Positions 53,386-64,000 of a stretch of 64,000 nucleotides of DNA are shown here, in pieces. A program made the translations under genes and the position numbers. The notes beneath the pieces are model-generated. The model searched no databases and had not been told where the DNA came from. It worked only from the letters and a program-made list of their open reading frames with translations. Within the stretch, counting starts at the first letter, position 1. Every line of letters begins with the position of its first letter. The DNA is from Mactra quadrangularis (Eukaryota; Mollusca; Bivalvia; Venerida; Mactridae): the NCBI GenBank assembly GCA_025267735.1, contig CM046293.1, positions 7,712,560-7,776,559 of the forward strand, read 5' to 3'.

Positions 53386-54763
53386 TAAAAGTAAAAATTA
53401 CGCAATCAAGATACAATTAATAGTGTTTTGTCTAGACAAAAAAGCTTGGCATGGATTGGTCGACATAAATGTCATCTACACGTGACTCCCTGTATCGTGT
53501 TAGAAAATTCTATGCTCCAATGATTGATAAGAAAACTAGGTACGCACCACTGACATTTGAAACAAGAAATTTCTTTAAAAAAGATATTCGGCGCTCTGCT
53601 CCATGGGTTTATTTTCAATGGTTTGAAGTATAAATGTTGGTCATGTACATGTATTAACTATAGGTCAAATGTAATTTGTCCGAAATTGCAAATCAGTCTC
53701 AACTGACAATTTTTGTCCGAATATATTGCCATTTTGCTGATTTGTCAATTATGAAAATCTGTCCGATTCTAAAATTTAAAACATCTTTAATAACAATGCC
53801 ATGATTTTCGATAAAAAATCACTTCTTTCCAGAATGACCAAACGATTTATATGTTACTTTCTGGCAAACATAAAACATTTGATAAAAATGCTCAATGGCG
53901 GCCCACATATGACAAAATATGTCATATTATGCGTGCGCTGAGTCATACATGTATTCGCAGTTTAGTTATACCGCAAGGGGCGTACCACGACGAATGTATG
54001 ATCAATTAGCATAGTGAGTCACTCATAATACACAGAATAAATAGTCAGCAGCGACTGTACGTGTTTATCACGAATAGCCAATGGTGTCATGTGTTTTATC
54101 CATTTCTCTATACAGTAAAAGAATTTTCATTGGACAAACAGCTATGGTAGAGCAAACTGTATTGGTTAAAATATAGGTCAAAAGTTGGCTTAGACAGCTG
54201 CGCCGAAAAAAATAAACAATATGACTCAATTTTTATTTTTCGACTTTTAAAGTTACAAAGTATTATTTTAGTAAATTCTATATGGTTTTGTTTATGTAAT
54301 TCGTGTTAAGAATCAATCGTACAGTCCTAAATTGGAACAGTAACTTCTTTTATTTTAAAATAAGATATTGTGTTTCGTACAATTGTATTTGATAGCAACT
54401 TAGAAAATGGAAATTGTCGAACTTTCACGAAGATTAACGGAATCAGTCGATTACAAGTAAATATGCCGTTCTCTTCAACATAAGCGACATATCGTCAACA
54501 TCCCCACGAGAAATCAGATTTATTTTCGGTTGGCCAAACATAAATAAGAATACGATGATAAAGTACTCCTATTAATTCACAGTTATTTCACAATTTCCAT
54601 GTGTGCTTTGGTCATCCGTACGGTTTATAACTATATTTTCACCACAAATCCATTATTTAACGTTGTGTTTTGAAAAATATAAAAGAGGGTCTGAAACCCT
54701 GACCCCCTGAATGTAGCAACCATTATACGTGGTTTAGTATAAAATAAATTGTCTGGACCTCAA
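53386..54763. other. AT-rich stretch, nothing recognised
   Basis: GACAAAATATGTCATATTATGCG near 53911 recalls the 41.9-kb palindrome cluster; otherwise unassigned. Confidence 0.45.
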
Positions 54764-54840
54764 TACGAAAGGGAAGTAACCTTACAGAGTATAGTACCCT
54801 GACAGGTATAGAGTTGTCTCCCTTTGTACGTTGTCATGAA
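54764..54840. mobile_element. Small hairpin with AAAGGGAGGTAAC-type arms
   Basis: TACGAAAGGGAAGTAAC pairs with GTTGTCTCCCTTTGTAC across about 40 bases. The arm word is shared with the hairpin MITE at 8563. Confidence 0.45.
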
Positions 54841-57290
54841 ATTATTCAGTGTAAGCAGCTTTCTTGCCTGGTTCCCAGTCGTACTTTGATGGGTATAGGT
54901 ACGTCAGGCAAAGCAGAATAATGGCGGCGCACGATGAATTGTACAAAATATCGGATAATACTGTTTTTAAATGAGTTTAGTTTAATAATATTTTATTGCA
55001 TAATGTATATTTTTTTTTACTTTACAATAATATATTTACTAATCAGTACAATGAAAATTCAAATTCAGAGTAGACAATAAACTATTAGTATGTATATATA
55101 TAACATTAGCAAAAGGGTTGGGCCACAAGTTATGACAACCTTAACTAAAGGCCCACCCCTTAACAAAAATATCAGCGAACAATTAGTAATTAATAAAGAT
55201 ATTTTACAGCATCAAAAGTAACTCTGAAACTTTAGAATATCTTGGAAAGACTTACTTATTTACACATACACATACTAGTATAAAATAAACGTAAAGATAA
55301 AGGGAAAGAGGTGTTGGAAGGAAAAAGATCAACAAAGAATGAGAAAATTAAGCAAAAGAAAAGAAATGGTACTCGTTGCATCCAGTTCATAATGATGAGA
55401 TAAATAATTTAAATGAATACTTATTATCCGATATTATTACTCTATATGCTTACTGAAGCAAGGGTTAGGGTTAGGAGTACCTTAATATTTTAGTCGTTCG
55501 GTAACATTCATGCTAAGTAATGTATCCGAATTTCTTACAGGAAATAGTCAGACGTAACGCACGATAATGACGGACATTACGTAACGTCACAATTTGTAAA
55601 TATAAATATTACTTTTATGGTTGCGTTTAAGGGCCCTAATCAACACTCATATAACTTTCCACTGCTAAGCTTTATTATTCAACTTACAAACACATAATAA
55701 AGTTCATTCTTTCGTTTAATCATCACGTTTAGTTTGCGTATTGTTGAGGTATTATTTATATTATACAAAAATATAAAGTTCATACGATAATAATTAATTC
55801 AATATAATATAAAAATAATATTCACAAAGAAACAGTCACTAAAGTATTTACATTAATTCGGTACATACAGTTTTCATTCTATACATTAACATTTACGTAT
55901 CACATCAAATTTTAATGACTTTATAAACATAACAAATTTAATCAGTATATGAATTATACAGTACATTCAGAACCTCACATTCTGTATTTTCGCATGTATC
56001 GTGAGTGTCGTCAGTTCTTCATCAATTTATTTTTCTTCTGTTCAAGGTATTTTGGAGCTCTGGACCCTTTTTTTCTATCAAACTTCTATCATCGTCTATC
56101 ATCGTATTGTTTCTTTTGCGATGCAGTCCATTTTCTTACTCAAACTTTCATTTTCACATTATTGCGTAGCATCAAACTCTTGATTGTCTGTGATATACGC
56201 ATGATATTAAACGCGTGACGTTAATTTTATGTTTTCCAAATGTTACCTCAACACGCATAAATGTACACAAAATTCACACCTATAATAGATTTCAAATAAG
56301 TTTTTTTAACTAAAATGATATTTCTCAAATAATTTCAAAATGTCAAAAAGTATCGCTATGGTTTCATAATTCACGCTTGAACTTTGAAGTTCTGTTTGCT
56401 AGAACGTTTTAAGACAATTTTTTTTTAAAAAATACCTCAACACGCTTAAATACGAGTTATCTACTGGTATGTAAATATTTTGTGATAATATTTTAATTGT
56501 AGACATAAGAATAAAGTGATATTTCGTAAAACTTTTTTTATTAAAATTAAATAAAGGAAAACGAGAAAATAATGCTTACCATTTTGAGTTTTGACATTTC
56601 GCGACGTTTTTTCATGAATTGTTACGCAAGGTTACAAATTATTTATTTTCATTCTATTTTATTATCTTTCGTCCAATCGTTGTTTCCGGTCGGTACTGGA
56701 CGTGACGACTTGAATGGCACCTTGTAAAGCGTTTTAGCGCAAATTTAGATGAAAACTACATGTAGATTGCTGCATACTTTTTATTGGACGATCGTGGAGA
56801 TTTGTGTTACATTGTTACACGACGTTTTTACCATATTTGATTTTCATTTTCATATATTTAAAGAATATTTGTTTTCAAATGTGAATTAAATTCGCTGCAT
56901 CAGAAAGCCTTCGTTTCACTGATTCCTATGGTACTAAACATCATCGGTTTGTCACATAACTATTCCGTCATCACGTAAAGAAAGGTCTAAAAATCGCAAT
57001 TTTTGAACATGTCCGTGCGTTACGTCTCAACGTCCGATTCGTGTTTACTTTGCAAACATGTTTTTTGCTTAATCGTTCGCTTAATTTAAGTGTTCAAAGA
57101 AAATCGACTTCGAATGACGTATTTTTTTACCGAATTTCTACCAAATGACAATCATCAGAACATTTTCATGCAAGATAAAAGAAAAAAATATAACCTGATT
57201 ATGCCCTGTGTGGGCGCCGCCATTATTGAACTTTGCCTGATAATGGTAAGGGACAAGATAATCCAGACTAGCAGCTTTCATGGCATCAAA
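54841..57290. other. AT-rich stretch, no gene accepted
   Basis: Plus frames of 60-89 codons at 55949-56218 lack domains. GGGTTAGGGTTAGG near 55487 is too short to be telomeric. This is the longest unassigned stretch in the window. Confidence 0.45.
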
Positions 57291-57557
57291 ACGTATCGTG
57301 CGTAAAGTTTGTCCCCGACCTGACCTTTGTGCAAGAATATTCATAACATTGAATACGAATGTAGTATTAATGCTCGATTACATCGAGCCGTGAGGATTAT
57401 GAGTTAAAATTTAACACGCAAACATACTTCTATAGTTTTACAATCGCTGCCGAAGTGTAGAATAGGCGTGGTACTGATTTTCGGCGGGGTAAGTGTAGAT
57501 AATTATTAGATGCAGATGTGAAAGGTCAGATCGGGGTCAATTTTACGCACTATACGT
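57291..57557. mobile_element. MITE with about 37-bp terminal inverted repeats
   Basis: ACGTATCGTGCGTAAAGTTT then CCCCGACCTGACCTTTG at the left, and GAAAGGTCAGATCGGGG then TTTTACGCACTATACGT at the right, are inverted complements. A related copy lies at 53027. Confidence 0.8.
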
Positions 57558-57899
57558 AAACATGCATAGTTAAGTACTAACATAATCATTATCAATTTAA
57601 TTGGTTTAATTGAACTGGTGAGTGCGGTCGTATTATATAAAGACTAAAAATAACTCCCACACCTGTGATACGCTATTTGTTTTAGCAGGTGTTGTACAGC
57701 TTCATAGCTACTAGCTGTTAGACGGTTTTACGTTACAATGGTTTGTCCTTTTGTCCTTGGGAACGATAATCATTCAGGTAAAAATCACAAGTTTCTTGAA
57801 TAAAACAACACTAATTCAATTTTCTTATTATATGCATTTTATTTTGCTATTTTCTATGAAACATAATCATAACTACCTATCACTAAATGTGATGATATA
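57558..57899. other. Unannotated stretch
   Basis: A 68-codon frame starts at 57751 just before a TCATTCAG|GTAAAA splice-like word; it has no domain. Confidence 0.4.
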
Positions 57900-58150
57900 C
57901 CCAATAAATAGGTCAAGAAGTTTGTATCAAATTTGTACAAAAGATGCAGAAAAATGAGTGGACAATATCAAATGGTCAATGCAAAAAACCAATGGACCGT
58001 AACCAAAATAAAATGTGTTCACATCTGCTTGATACCGGGTTTATTTGTGAAGTTTGAATCAAATCCGTACAATAGGTGCTAAGAAATTGAGCGGACAAGT
58101 AAAAGCTACAAACCGTTTGACAGACCGCAAAACTGACCGACCAATCGATA
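57900..58150. repeat. Two-unit dispersed repeat
   Basis: GAAGTTTGTATCAAATTTGTACA (about 57917) and GAAGTTTGAATCAAATCCGTACA (about 58050) begin two units, each with GATGCAG/GGTGCTA, AATGAGTGGACAA/ATTGAGCGGACAA and a following ACCG/GACCG stretch. The style is common in bivalve intergenic DNA. Confidence 0.55.
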
Positions 58151-58489
58151 ATAATAACATCTTTATTTTATGAATGTAACATAATTAGGTTTGCAATAAT
58201 GCCTTCATACTTTAGTATTATATGTATTATTAATATCATATACATGTACTATAATTGTACAAATCTCGTTTCATTCTATACACGGCATTCATGAATAAAT
58301 AATAAAACGATTAACAACGAACAATGCACTGAACAAAAACATAAATAAAAATGTTTACAATTCATGTTGCAAAAACATGTGGACGTATATACAATAGTTA
58401 CACAACGCATGATCAAAAAGTAACAACTTCCATATATAAATAAAAATATAAAAATAAAAAAAAACAGTCACTAGGCTTTCTTAGACACT
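58151..58489. other. A-rich spacer
   Basis: AATAAAAAT words dominate; nothing was recognised. Confidence 0.5.
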
Positions 58490-58585
58490 GACAACTGTCC
58501 AAGATGATTTATAATCAGTGGTAGGAGGGAGAATGGTCGTAGAACCAAACTCCGCGAGAGCATGCCCTGCCTCTAAGGGTCGCTA
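58490..58585 (-). mobile_element. SINE family S2, internal fragment
   Basis: ACTGACAACTGTCCAAGATG and AACCAAACTCCGCGAGAGCA match the middle of the 40738 copy (GATTGACAACTGCCCAACAT and GACCAAACTCCACGAACG). Confidence 0.6.
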
Positions 58586-58690
58586 GGAGGCTCACATAGA
58601 AATGACCTTTGTGTCCACCAATCAATACGCAGCTTTCATTTAGATGACGCACCATTAATAGCATTTTGATTTCGTAATATTTAATTTTAG

Positions 58691-58800
58691 ACCAAGGTTT
58701 GAGAGCTAGAATTACTGTGGTGTTTTTCGCAGGCTGGAAAATTGGACGGGCCTTTTTAAATTGTGTTACATAGACGATGTAAACAAGTTACTCAACATTA
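58691..58800 (-). repeat. 100-bp repeat, inverted partner of 53286
   Basis: Reading the minus strand gives AACTTGTTTACATCGTCTATG, CAGCCTGCGAA and TAGCTCTCAAACC in the same order as 53286-53385. Confidence 0.8.
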
Positions 58801-59364
58801 TGATTGCGGCATTAATATTATAATGAAAATGGATCACCTAAACGTGAGCCTTGGAACAAAACAACCAGATATAAATTTTAGAGTTGGCGAGCGGATAATT
58901 TTAATCAGAGTGCTACCAACTGGGCTAGCCGGGCGGCTTCGAGAGTCGATATATAATTTCCAATTATAAAAGCTTCTTCTACATATTTCGTGAGAGAAAA
59001 TAATTGTGATTTATTATAACTGTTTAAAAGATTAATGAATTTAAACATACTCGGTTTAATTCTTTAAAATTTCTTCATGTATTTTTTTCTTATATGGTCA
59101 TACATAGGCAATTAAAAAAAGTAGAGATATCCATTTAGCAATCATAAATCGGTAAATTTATGAGTTTAGTTTATTCTTCATCACATTATTAAATCATAAG
59201 CAATTGTGTGGCTTTTTTAAAAAAATGTTAGAGTTCTTAAGTATGGTATTGGAGCGTTTATAAAACATTTATTGGTGGATATTTTTTGGTAAATAGTGAT
59301 GACTACTTAACCTTAAATGAATTTATGAAGACAAATATAGTTTGTGCAGTCATATATCATGAAT
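58801..59364. other. 3' flank of the TNF-like gene; unclassified plus-strand frame
   Basis: A plus frame ending at 58969 includes INFRVGERIILIRVLPTGLA, faintly like the N-terminal strands of a galectin, but it starts inside the 58691 repeat and has no good splice donor. The rest is AT-rich. Confidence 0.25.
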
Positions 59365-59370
59365 TTTATT
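59365..59370 (-). terminator. Candidate polyadenylation signal of the TNF-like gene
   Basis: The minus strand reads AATAAA about 30 bases after the stop codon at 59400-59402. It would give a very short 3' UTR; other AATAAA words lie further downstream. Confidence 0.4.
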
Positions 59371-59399
59371 ATCACAATTGATTAAATTGTGGGGTAAAT

Positions 59400-59824
59400 T
59401 CATTGAAGTAGTCTTAGTCCAAAATAGTTTTCTTCTTCATCTCTTATCAATGAGATATTAGAAACTTGTACATACAGTTCATCACCAGCATATAAATCTA
59501 ATACTGTGGTAATATAACTACTGTAAACATTCTCAAGTGCCATTCTCTCCGCTTTCTTATGAGGCTGTACTCTGACTGCGACTTCAACGTTCCTGTCATC
59601 TTTTGCGCTATATTTATATATAGCATGTTTAATTGGACTAGACGAATCCTCAATATTTGGTGTACCGTCTATCAAACATGGTTCATAAAGTTTAACGTAG
59701 GAATAGGTGATATATGTCCCAGTGATAGGTGCCACGAGTCGACCATTATAAACATCAACACCATTAAGTAGAAATCCTCCGTGATGTACAGATGCATACT
59801 GATTTAACTTCGAAGAGCCATCTC
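59400..59824 (-). CDS. TNF-superfamily ligand, last exon (TNF homology domain)
   Basis: This exon encodes about 140 residues and ends with a stop at 59400-59402. It holds nearly all of a TNF homology domain, the C-terminal beta-jellyroll that trimerises and binds TNF receptors outside the cell: HHGGFLLNGVDVYNGRLVAP then ITGTYITYSYVKLYEP (early strands), DRNVEVAVRVQ (middle), LDLYAGDELYVQVSNISLI, and the family-typical end NYFGLRLLQ. The acceptor is TCTTTTAG|GAGATGG. The exon opens with two bases completing a codon begun by the exon at 60763 (G|GA, Gly), so the intron is phase 1 and the frames agree. TNF ligands normally carry an N-terminal membrane anchor; I did not find that exon. A C1q-type jellyroll is the main alternative, but the ending fits TNF better. 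Confidence 0.8.
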
Positions 59825-60229
59825 CTAAAAGACATATTCACAAATACTTGAAGCATTTAAGTTAATACTATTAAACATATGGTTGTATATTTTATCATTT
59901 TGACATTGTAAACCAAAATAAGATAAGAGTATCTATTTGATAACACTTTTAACATTAATAAATAATCATTGTATTAACGGTTAAGCCAAGAGTTTTATCC
60001 ACCCAAAATAAATCAATCAATGGTGTTCAAGGCGCACAATGGTGTACAAAGGTTTTCATTAGATAGACCACTTACAATACAATTAAACACGATTATGGTT
60101 TAAAGATATAATCATATTTACGAGCCAGTGAATATTTAGCATTAAGGGGGATTCTAGGAGTTGTGGGTCTAAGTATAGAGAAGTTGATATCGTCTATGTA
60201 CATAAGATAGTGAAAGAAAAGAAACATAC

Positions 60230-60752
60230 GGAATCATCTGGCTGGCTAAGTTGACAGCACAAAAGTCCAATCGATGGATCGTAGGTTCGATCCCTGGGCG
60301 GGGCATACTTTGTAGAGTTTGAGCAGGAAATGATTTTACGGCCATTCCATTGTCCTATCACTGATTTTAAGTCATGCATGGCAGTTGACAGTCACTGACG
60401 GAAATATGTGCCTAGTTACTAGTTAACTAGTCTGGATTACATGCCCTTTCCATTACCACCATCGGAAATGGGTCAGTCAAATCGTTATAATCGCGGCACC
60501 AACCAGAGCAACTTCGGGGTACAAAATTTTCTTTTAACAATATTTTCGATTTATTGTACTTAAATTATTTTCTGACGATGGCCAATGTTGTATTTTTAGG
60601 TACTATTATAAACATTGATCATACGACTGGGAACCACACAACTGGTTAACAGCTGAATACAGAGATTTAGCATTTCTAGGGACGGTGAGAAATTTGACTG
60701 ACTGCCGTGAAATGACTTATTAAATGTGTTGTTTCGGCATTACAACCAACAT
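60230..60752 (+). mobile_element. SINE family S2 in the TNF-like intron, interrupted
   Basis: The head has an A box (TGGCTGGCTAAGTTGACAGC) and B box (GGTTCGATCCC). The body runs to GTGCCTAGTTACT, is interrupted at 60428-60640, and resumes with CAGAGATTTAGCATTTCTAG and the tail GTTTCGGCATTACAACCAAC. The tail ends about ten bases from the splice donor of the neighbouring exon, on the opposite strand to the gene. Confidence 0.75.
60418..60650. mobile_element. Unknown 213-bp insertion inside the intronic SINE
   Basis: ACTAGTTAAC at 60418-60427 and ACTGGTTAAC at 60641-60650 form a 10-bp direct repeat with one mismatch around 60428-60640. Other S2 copies have no such sequence. The insert has no obvious inverted ends. 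Confidence 0.5.
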
Positions 60753-60762
60753 AAAAACCTAC

Positions 60763-60904
60763 CGGAAGTTATTGCTTTGCTCGTGATCTTGCCTGTAGGT
60801 TTCTTGAACGCATCATCGGTAGTCTTCTTTTGTTTTTCACTTGAAAGAATTTTGTGCTCTTTCATATCATCCAACTCAACTCTCTTAAACTCTTCATCAA
60901 GATC
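60763..60904 (-). CDS. TNF-superfamily ligand, penultimate exon
   Basis: The reverse strand reads GCTTATTTTCAG|GATCTTGATG at the start and ATAACTTCCG|GTAGGT at the end: 142 nt, 47 codons plus one base. The peptide is strongly charged (DLDEEFKRVELDDMKEHK), as in the stalk of a TNF ligand, and ends KKPTGKITSKAITS, the lead-in to the TNF homology domain (family members have KPxAHLxG-type sequence here). The single spare G joins GA of the next exon. No furin-type RXXR site is evident in this exon. Upstream exons (cytoplasmic tail, membrane segment, promoter) were not located; they may lie beyond 61 kb or outside the window. Confidence 0.75.
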
Positions 60905-61365
60905 CTGAAAATAAGCTACATAACATGTACAACTCGTTTAGGATTACATGTGACATAGTTCACATACAATATCGTTAAGATTTGTCTTGTGTTATCCTAC
61001 ACCTACGACCTATACACAAAATGCAAGAGAATTTGTAGCCTTATTATAGACACAAGTGAGGCTCAGAGGACCCATGAGATCGTGAGAAAAAAAATACTTC
61101 ATTAAAAAATATTTATGATTTACATCATACAAATACATGAAATATGCAACCTCCGTAAACAGATTTAATTTTCATGTAGACCACGCTGCCATGCGTTGAA
61201 GGCAGGGAATCTTCAGATTATACATGCTTGTTTTTCGCTTAAGTTATGCAAACTCTGCCTAACATAAGAAAGCTTAAAAAAGTGCATAAATTAACTATTA
61301 CATTTTCTTTATCATAAACTACACTCAATAATATGAGTGTTGTAATTGTATACATGTACTTTGAA
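60905..61365. other. Intron or upstream region of the TNF-like gene
   Basis: No further exon could be placed; the region is AT-rich with no repeat recognised. Confidence 0.45.
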
Positions 61366-61589
61366 TCCACAGCACAATTTATTTTTGCGCATGACCTAGT
61401 TTACCGCCAGGACTTGTCGGTATCTTTCTAACGACATAATTATGGAAGAATGCTTGCAAGACGGCTTTATTCGATCACGAAAAGATAACACGGAATTATA
61501 AATTAAATGAGTACTCTGATTTTCATAGATTCAAACTTGAACATGACACGCTTTTACCCTGTATTCACTGGACATACTCTAGATCAACC

Positions 61590-61965
61590 CATACTATACG
61601 AAGATTATGAAGTTCCTTGTGAAGGTTCTCAGTACAAGCTATCTGTCAGATCCTGTAACGTGCATTATGTGTGATATACAAGATAGTGCTGTGTTCCCCA
61701 AGGCAGTTGTTCAGGTCCGTGGCTTTATCTTACTTAGGCCGGTACCCTATTTGATGTAATTCCATCTGATATAGCAGTTCATGGTTTTGCAGATGACAAC
61801 ACTGCAAATAAGATATTTTGTCCTAGCCATCGGAATGAGGAAACTAATTCCATTTCTGTATTCGAAGAGTGTGTCATGACAATAAATTCATAGATAAATG
61901 AAAATAAATTAAAAATTAACAACTCAAAGACTGATTTTATCATGTTTAGTTGCAAAGCCACACTT
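61590..61965 (+). pseudogene. LINE reverse transcriptase remnant
   Basis: One frame shows VPQGSCSGPWLYLT (61693 on), the pre-catalytic region of non-LTR reverse transcriptases, then GFADDNTANKIF with FADD at 61786-61797, a YADD-type catalytic box, then NENKLKINNSKTDFIMF, the typical K-rich segment that follows. At least two stops (after LT and after INS) sit in otherwise conserved positions. The fragment covers only the catalytic palm. Its style is CR1/Jockey-like. Shared sequence at 61368-61420 and 7315-7365 may belong to the same or a neighbouring repeat. Confidence 0.75.
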
Positions 61966-61989
61966 TAACGAGTGCTTAATGTGTGTGGT

Positions 61990-62160
61990 ACAATGGAACC
62001 TCAGAAAACCGAACCCTCAGAAAACCGAAATCCTCACAATACCGAAACATTCTTGTGTTCTCGAATTTACTTGTTCTTTATTTAACTGGTCAAAAACCAC
62101 TGTAATCTGTAACTTCAGAATTCCGAAAACCGAACCTTAATCCTAACCCAATAAGTATTT
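61990..62160. mobile_element. pogo-like element end
   Basis: TACAATGGAACCTCAGAAAA, then CCGAACCCTCAGAAAACCGA, is the kind of left end seen in pogo/Tigger elements (ACAGTNGAACCTC). TTCAGAATTCCGAAAACCGA at 62115 is a further internal copy. No right end was found. Confidence 0.5.
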
Positions 62161-62675
62161 TTTGTACTACTAAATAATAAAAAGATATTCAGTGACAGAA
62201 GCTATGGAATGCTACTCCAATGCTACGGAATAAGCTACTTAAGATGATGTTAAATTATTACCTACTTAAGATGTGTTCAAATAACGGAGAGGCTCTTTTC
62301 CTTTTCTTTTTTGTGATTTATTATTAATTGAAATGGCTGTTTAATGCCTTAACATACTGAATAAAATATATTTAATGAACTCTGTACGACGTGATAGTGA
62401 GGATTGTCTCGCTCTCTGCCATTTGATTCCCAACCTTGTTTAATATATGACTTTATTACCGTTTAAAGATGTTTTATGTCTACAACATGATAAAGCATAA
62501 AATAAGAGGTCATTTTAAAGGTGATGTTTGAACACTTTTGTGAAATTGTCTGGTAAACAATAGAATGATGGAGGTTCAATCAACCTACGACAGAAAATAT
62601 CAATAAAACAAGAGCTTTTTGCACGTGGCAGTTACCTCTCAGGAAACACAATAAAACATAAACATAAAGAGCATT
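62161..62675. other. AT-rich stretch, no gene accepted
   Basis: A minus-strand ATG with a 16-codon frame (MAESETILTITSYRVH) near 62390-62435 has no donor in frame. Nothing else was seen. Confidence 0.4.
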
Positions 62676-64000
62676 GTTGAACCTCATTTTTCACAACCCG
62701 TGTTTTTCACAACTTGTGAAAAACGCGTACGCATTTTTCACAACTTGTGTGAAAAACACGTTAGCATACAAATTTCATACGAGCATAGAAACGCATTTTT
62801 CACAACTTCAAATGTGACGTAAAAAGTTTTGAAAAATTTGAGTTTTTTGGTACTAACGCATTTTTCACACTTGTGATTTTTTTAGTTGCTAGCTGTAAGT
62901 TAGTAAGTAAGTAAGTATTTTTTTTTATTTTCGTGACATGTTTTATGACAATACACATGTATTACAAACATGAAAAGTATTTACAGATAAACACCCAGTG
63001 GGTGTAAGAACCACACTTGCAAAAAGATTTTTTGTGAAAAACGAGGTTTAAAGTTTGTTACAACCCGTTTTGTAATAAAAGCCCGAATTGTTTTAATTAT
63101 TACAAAACGGGTTATTACAAAAGTAATTGAACATACAAACGCAATTTGTAATCAAATCCCGAAATGTAATAAAATGTCTAGTTATATTAATTATCATAAA
63201 ATATAGTATGATACTTTGAATTATTGGTAAGGAAAGAAAATAATGTTTAACAAGCAAACAATAATGTTCAAATAGACGAATTACTTGCATTCGTCATATA
63301 AATTTGAAGATTTCGTCAGAAAAACAAGTTGTCATATTATATTGAAAAACGAGTATTTAAAAAGTGGTTGAACTTACCAACCCGTTTATTATCAATAATT
63401 ATTACAATTCGGGGTTTTATCACAAAACGGACAAACGTTAAAAAAACACAAGCCTAATTTTTACAGGTTGTGAAAAACACGGTGCGTGAAAAATGAGGTT
63501 CAACGTTTGAACCTCATTTTTCACAGAACGCGTTTTTCACAACCTATTAAGAGCACGTTTGTGAAAAACGAAGATCAACATGGCAAACTTGCTCAATACC
63601 GGAATATGTTGTCGGCCTCGAGGTTTTATCGGCACCCTTTCTCAGCAATTTTGTTACGAATTCCAATATTGAGCGACGGTAAAAAATCTGACAATTAAAT
63701 CTGCACCTCTGAAATTGACTACTGTGTAACAATTCACAAAATATAAATCACAATTATCAAAAGTTTAAAAAAATCGATGTCTTTTATTTTTATATATCAA
63801 TTGTATTAGCTATAACCATATTTATTTAAGTTTAATATTCATGCATCTTCCCAACATGTAAACCTTTTTACCAACTGTATATCTTACCAAAATATGAAAT
63901 ACTGTAGAATCTTCATGTTGCCAGCTATGCATAATACATGTATATAAATATTAGTGTCAGGGAGGATAATGGGTTATGTGCTTCATGCCCCAAGAGTCGC
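62676..64000 (-). mobile_element. Palindrome-rich DNA element, copy 4 (runs off window)
   Basis: It begins GTTGAACCTCATTTTTCACA and follows copy 2 in reverse: unit B at 62676-63504, junction GAGGTTCAACGTTTGAACCTC around 63495-63515, then unit A to the window end. It lacks the 65-bp LINE insert of copy 2. The 17-bp AACCCGTTTTGTAATAA hairpin is at 63064-63115. Confidence 0.9.

Noticed and set aside
55485..55502. GGGTTAGGGTTAGG telomere-like word
   Set aside because: Two units only, inside ordinary sequence; too short for an interstitial telomere.
59559..59771. 70-codon plus-strand frame
   Set aside because: Antisense shadow of the TNF-like last exon.

Overview
This is AT-rich eukaryotic DNA with no operons, no ribosome binding sites and only short open frames. 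The repeats (tRNA-derived SINEs, a Penelope-like element, hAT and Tc1-like elements, a Helentron-like element with a tandem core, AAAGGGAGGTAAC hairpins, TTCTG-tailed LINE ends) together with a TNF-family ligand gene suggest a mollusc, most likely a bivalve. This assignment is inference; no single marker proves it.

Layout. 0-10.8 kb: one end of a palindrome-rich DNA element at the left edge, then SINE fragments, a pentamer repeat, a run of small DNA transposons (two with clear 8-bp target duplications) and a complete two-unit copy of the palindrome-rich element. 10.8-14.4 kb: a 48-bp satellite of about 75 monomers, each centred on ACGGAATTTCCGT. 14.4-22.8 kb: a SINE, a 64-bp tandem array, a broken retrotransposon gag, a Tc1-like element that has lost its catalytic domain, and five tandem hairpins. 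23.5-30.75 kb: about 7 kb of related satellite, most diverged at the left and more uniform at the right. 31.5-33.3 kb: a Helentron-like element with a MITE inside it. 33.3-58 kb: sparse DNA with a Penelope-like element carrying an intact GIY-YIG domain, CATAGGCGG elements, SINEs and simple repeats. 58-62 kb: the last two recognised exons of a TNF-superfamily ligand (minus strand), with an S2-type SINE in the intron, then a LINE reverse transcriptase remnant. 62.7-64 kb: another copy of the palindrome-rich element running off the end.

Only the TNF-like gene is a convincing host gene. Its two exons join in phase 1/phase 1 across GT-AG sites. A few candidate minus-strand exons at 15-17 kb and 35-36 kb have good splice sites but no recognised product. 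Almost everything else is mobile or satellite DNA, and nesting order gives relative ages for several insertions. Most repeat boundaries were read by eye and may be off by several bases, except where target duplications are given.
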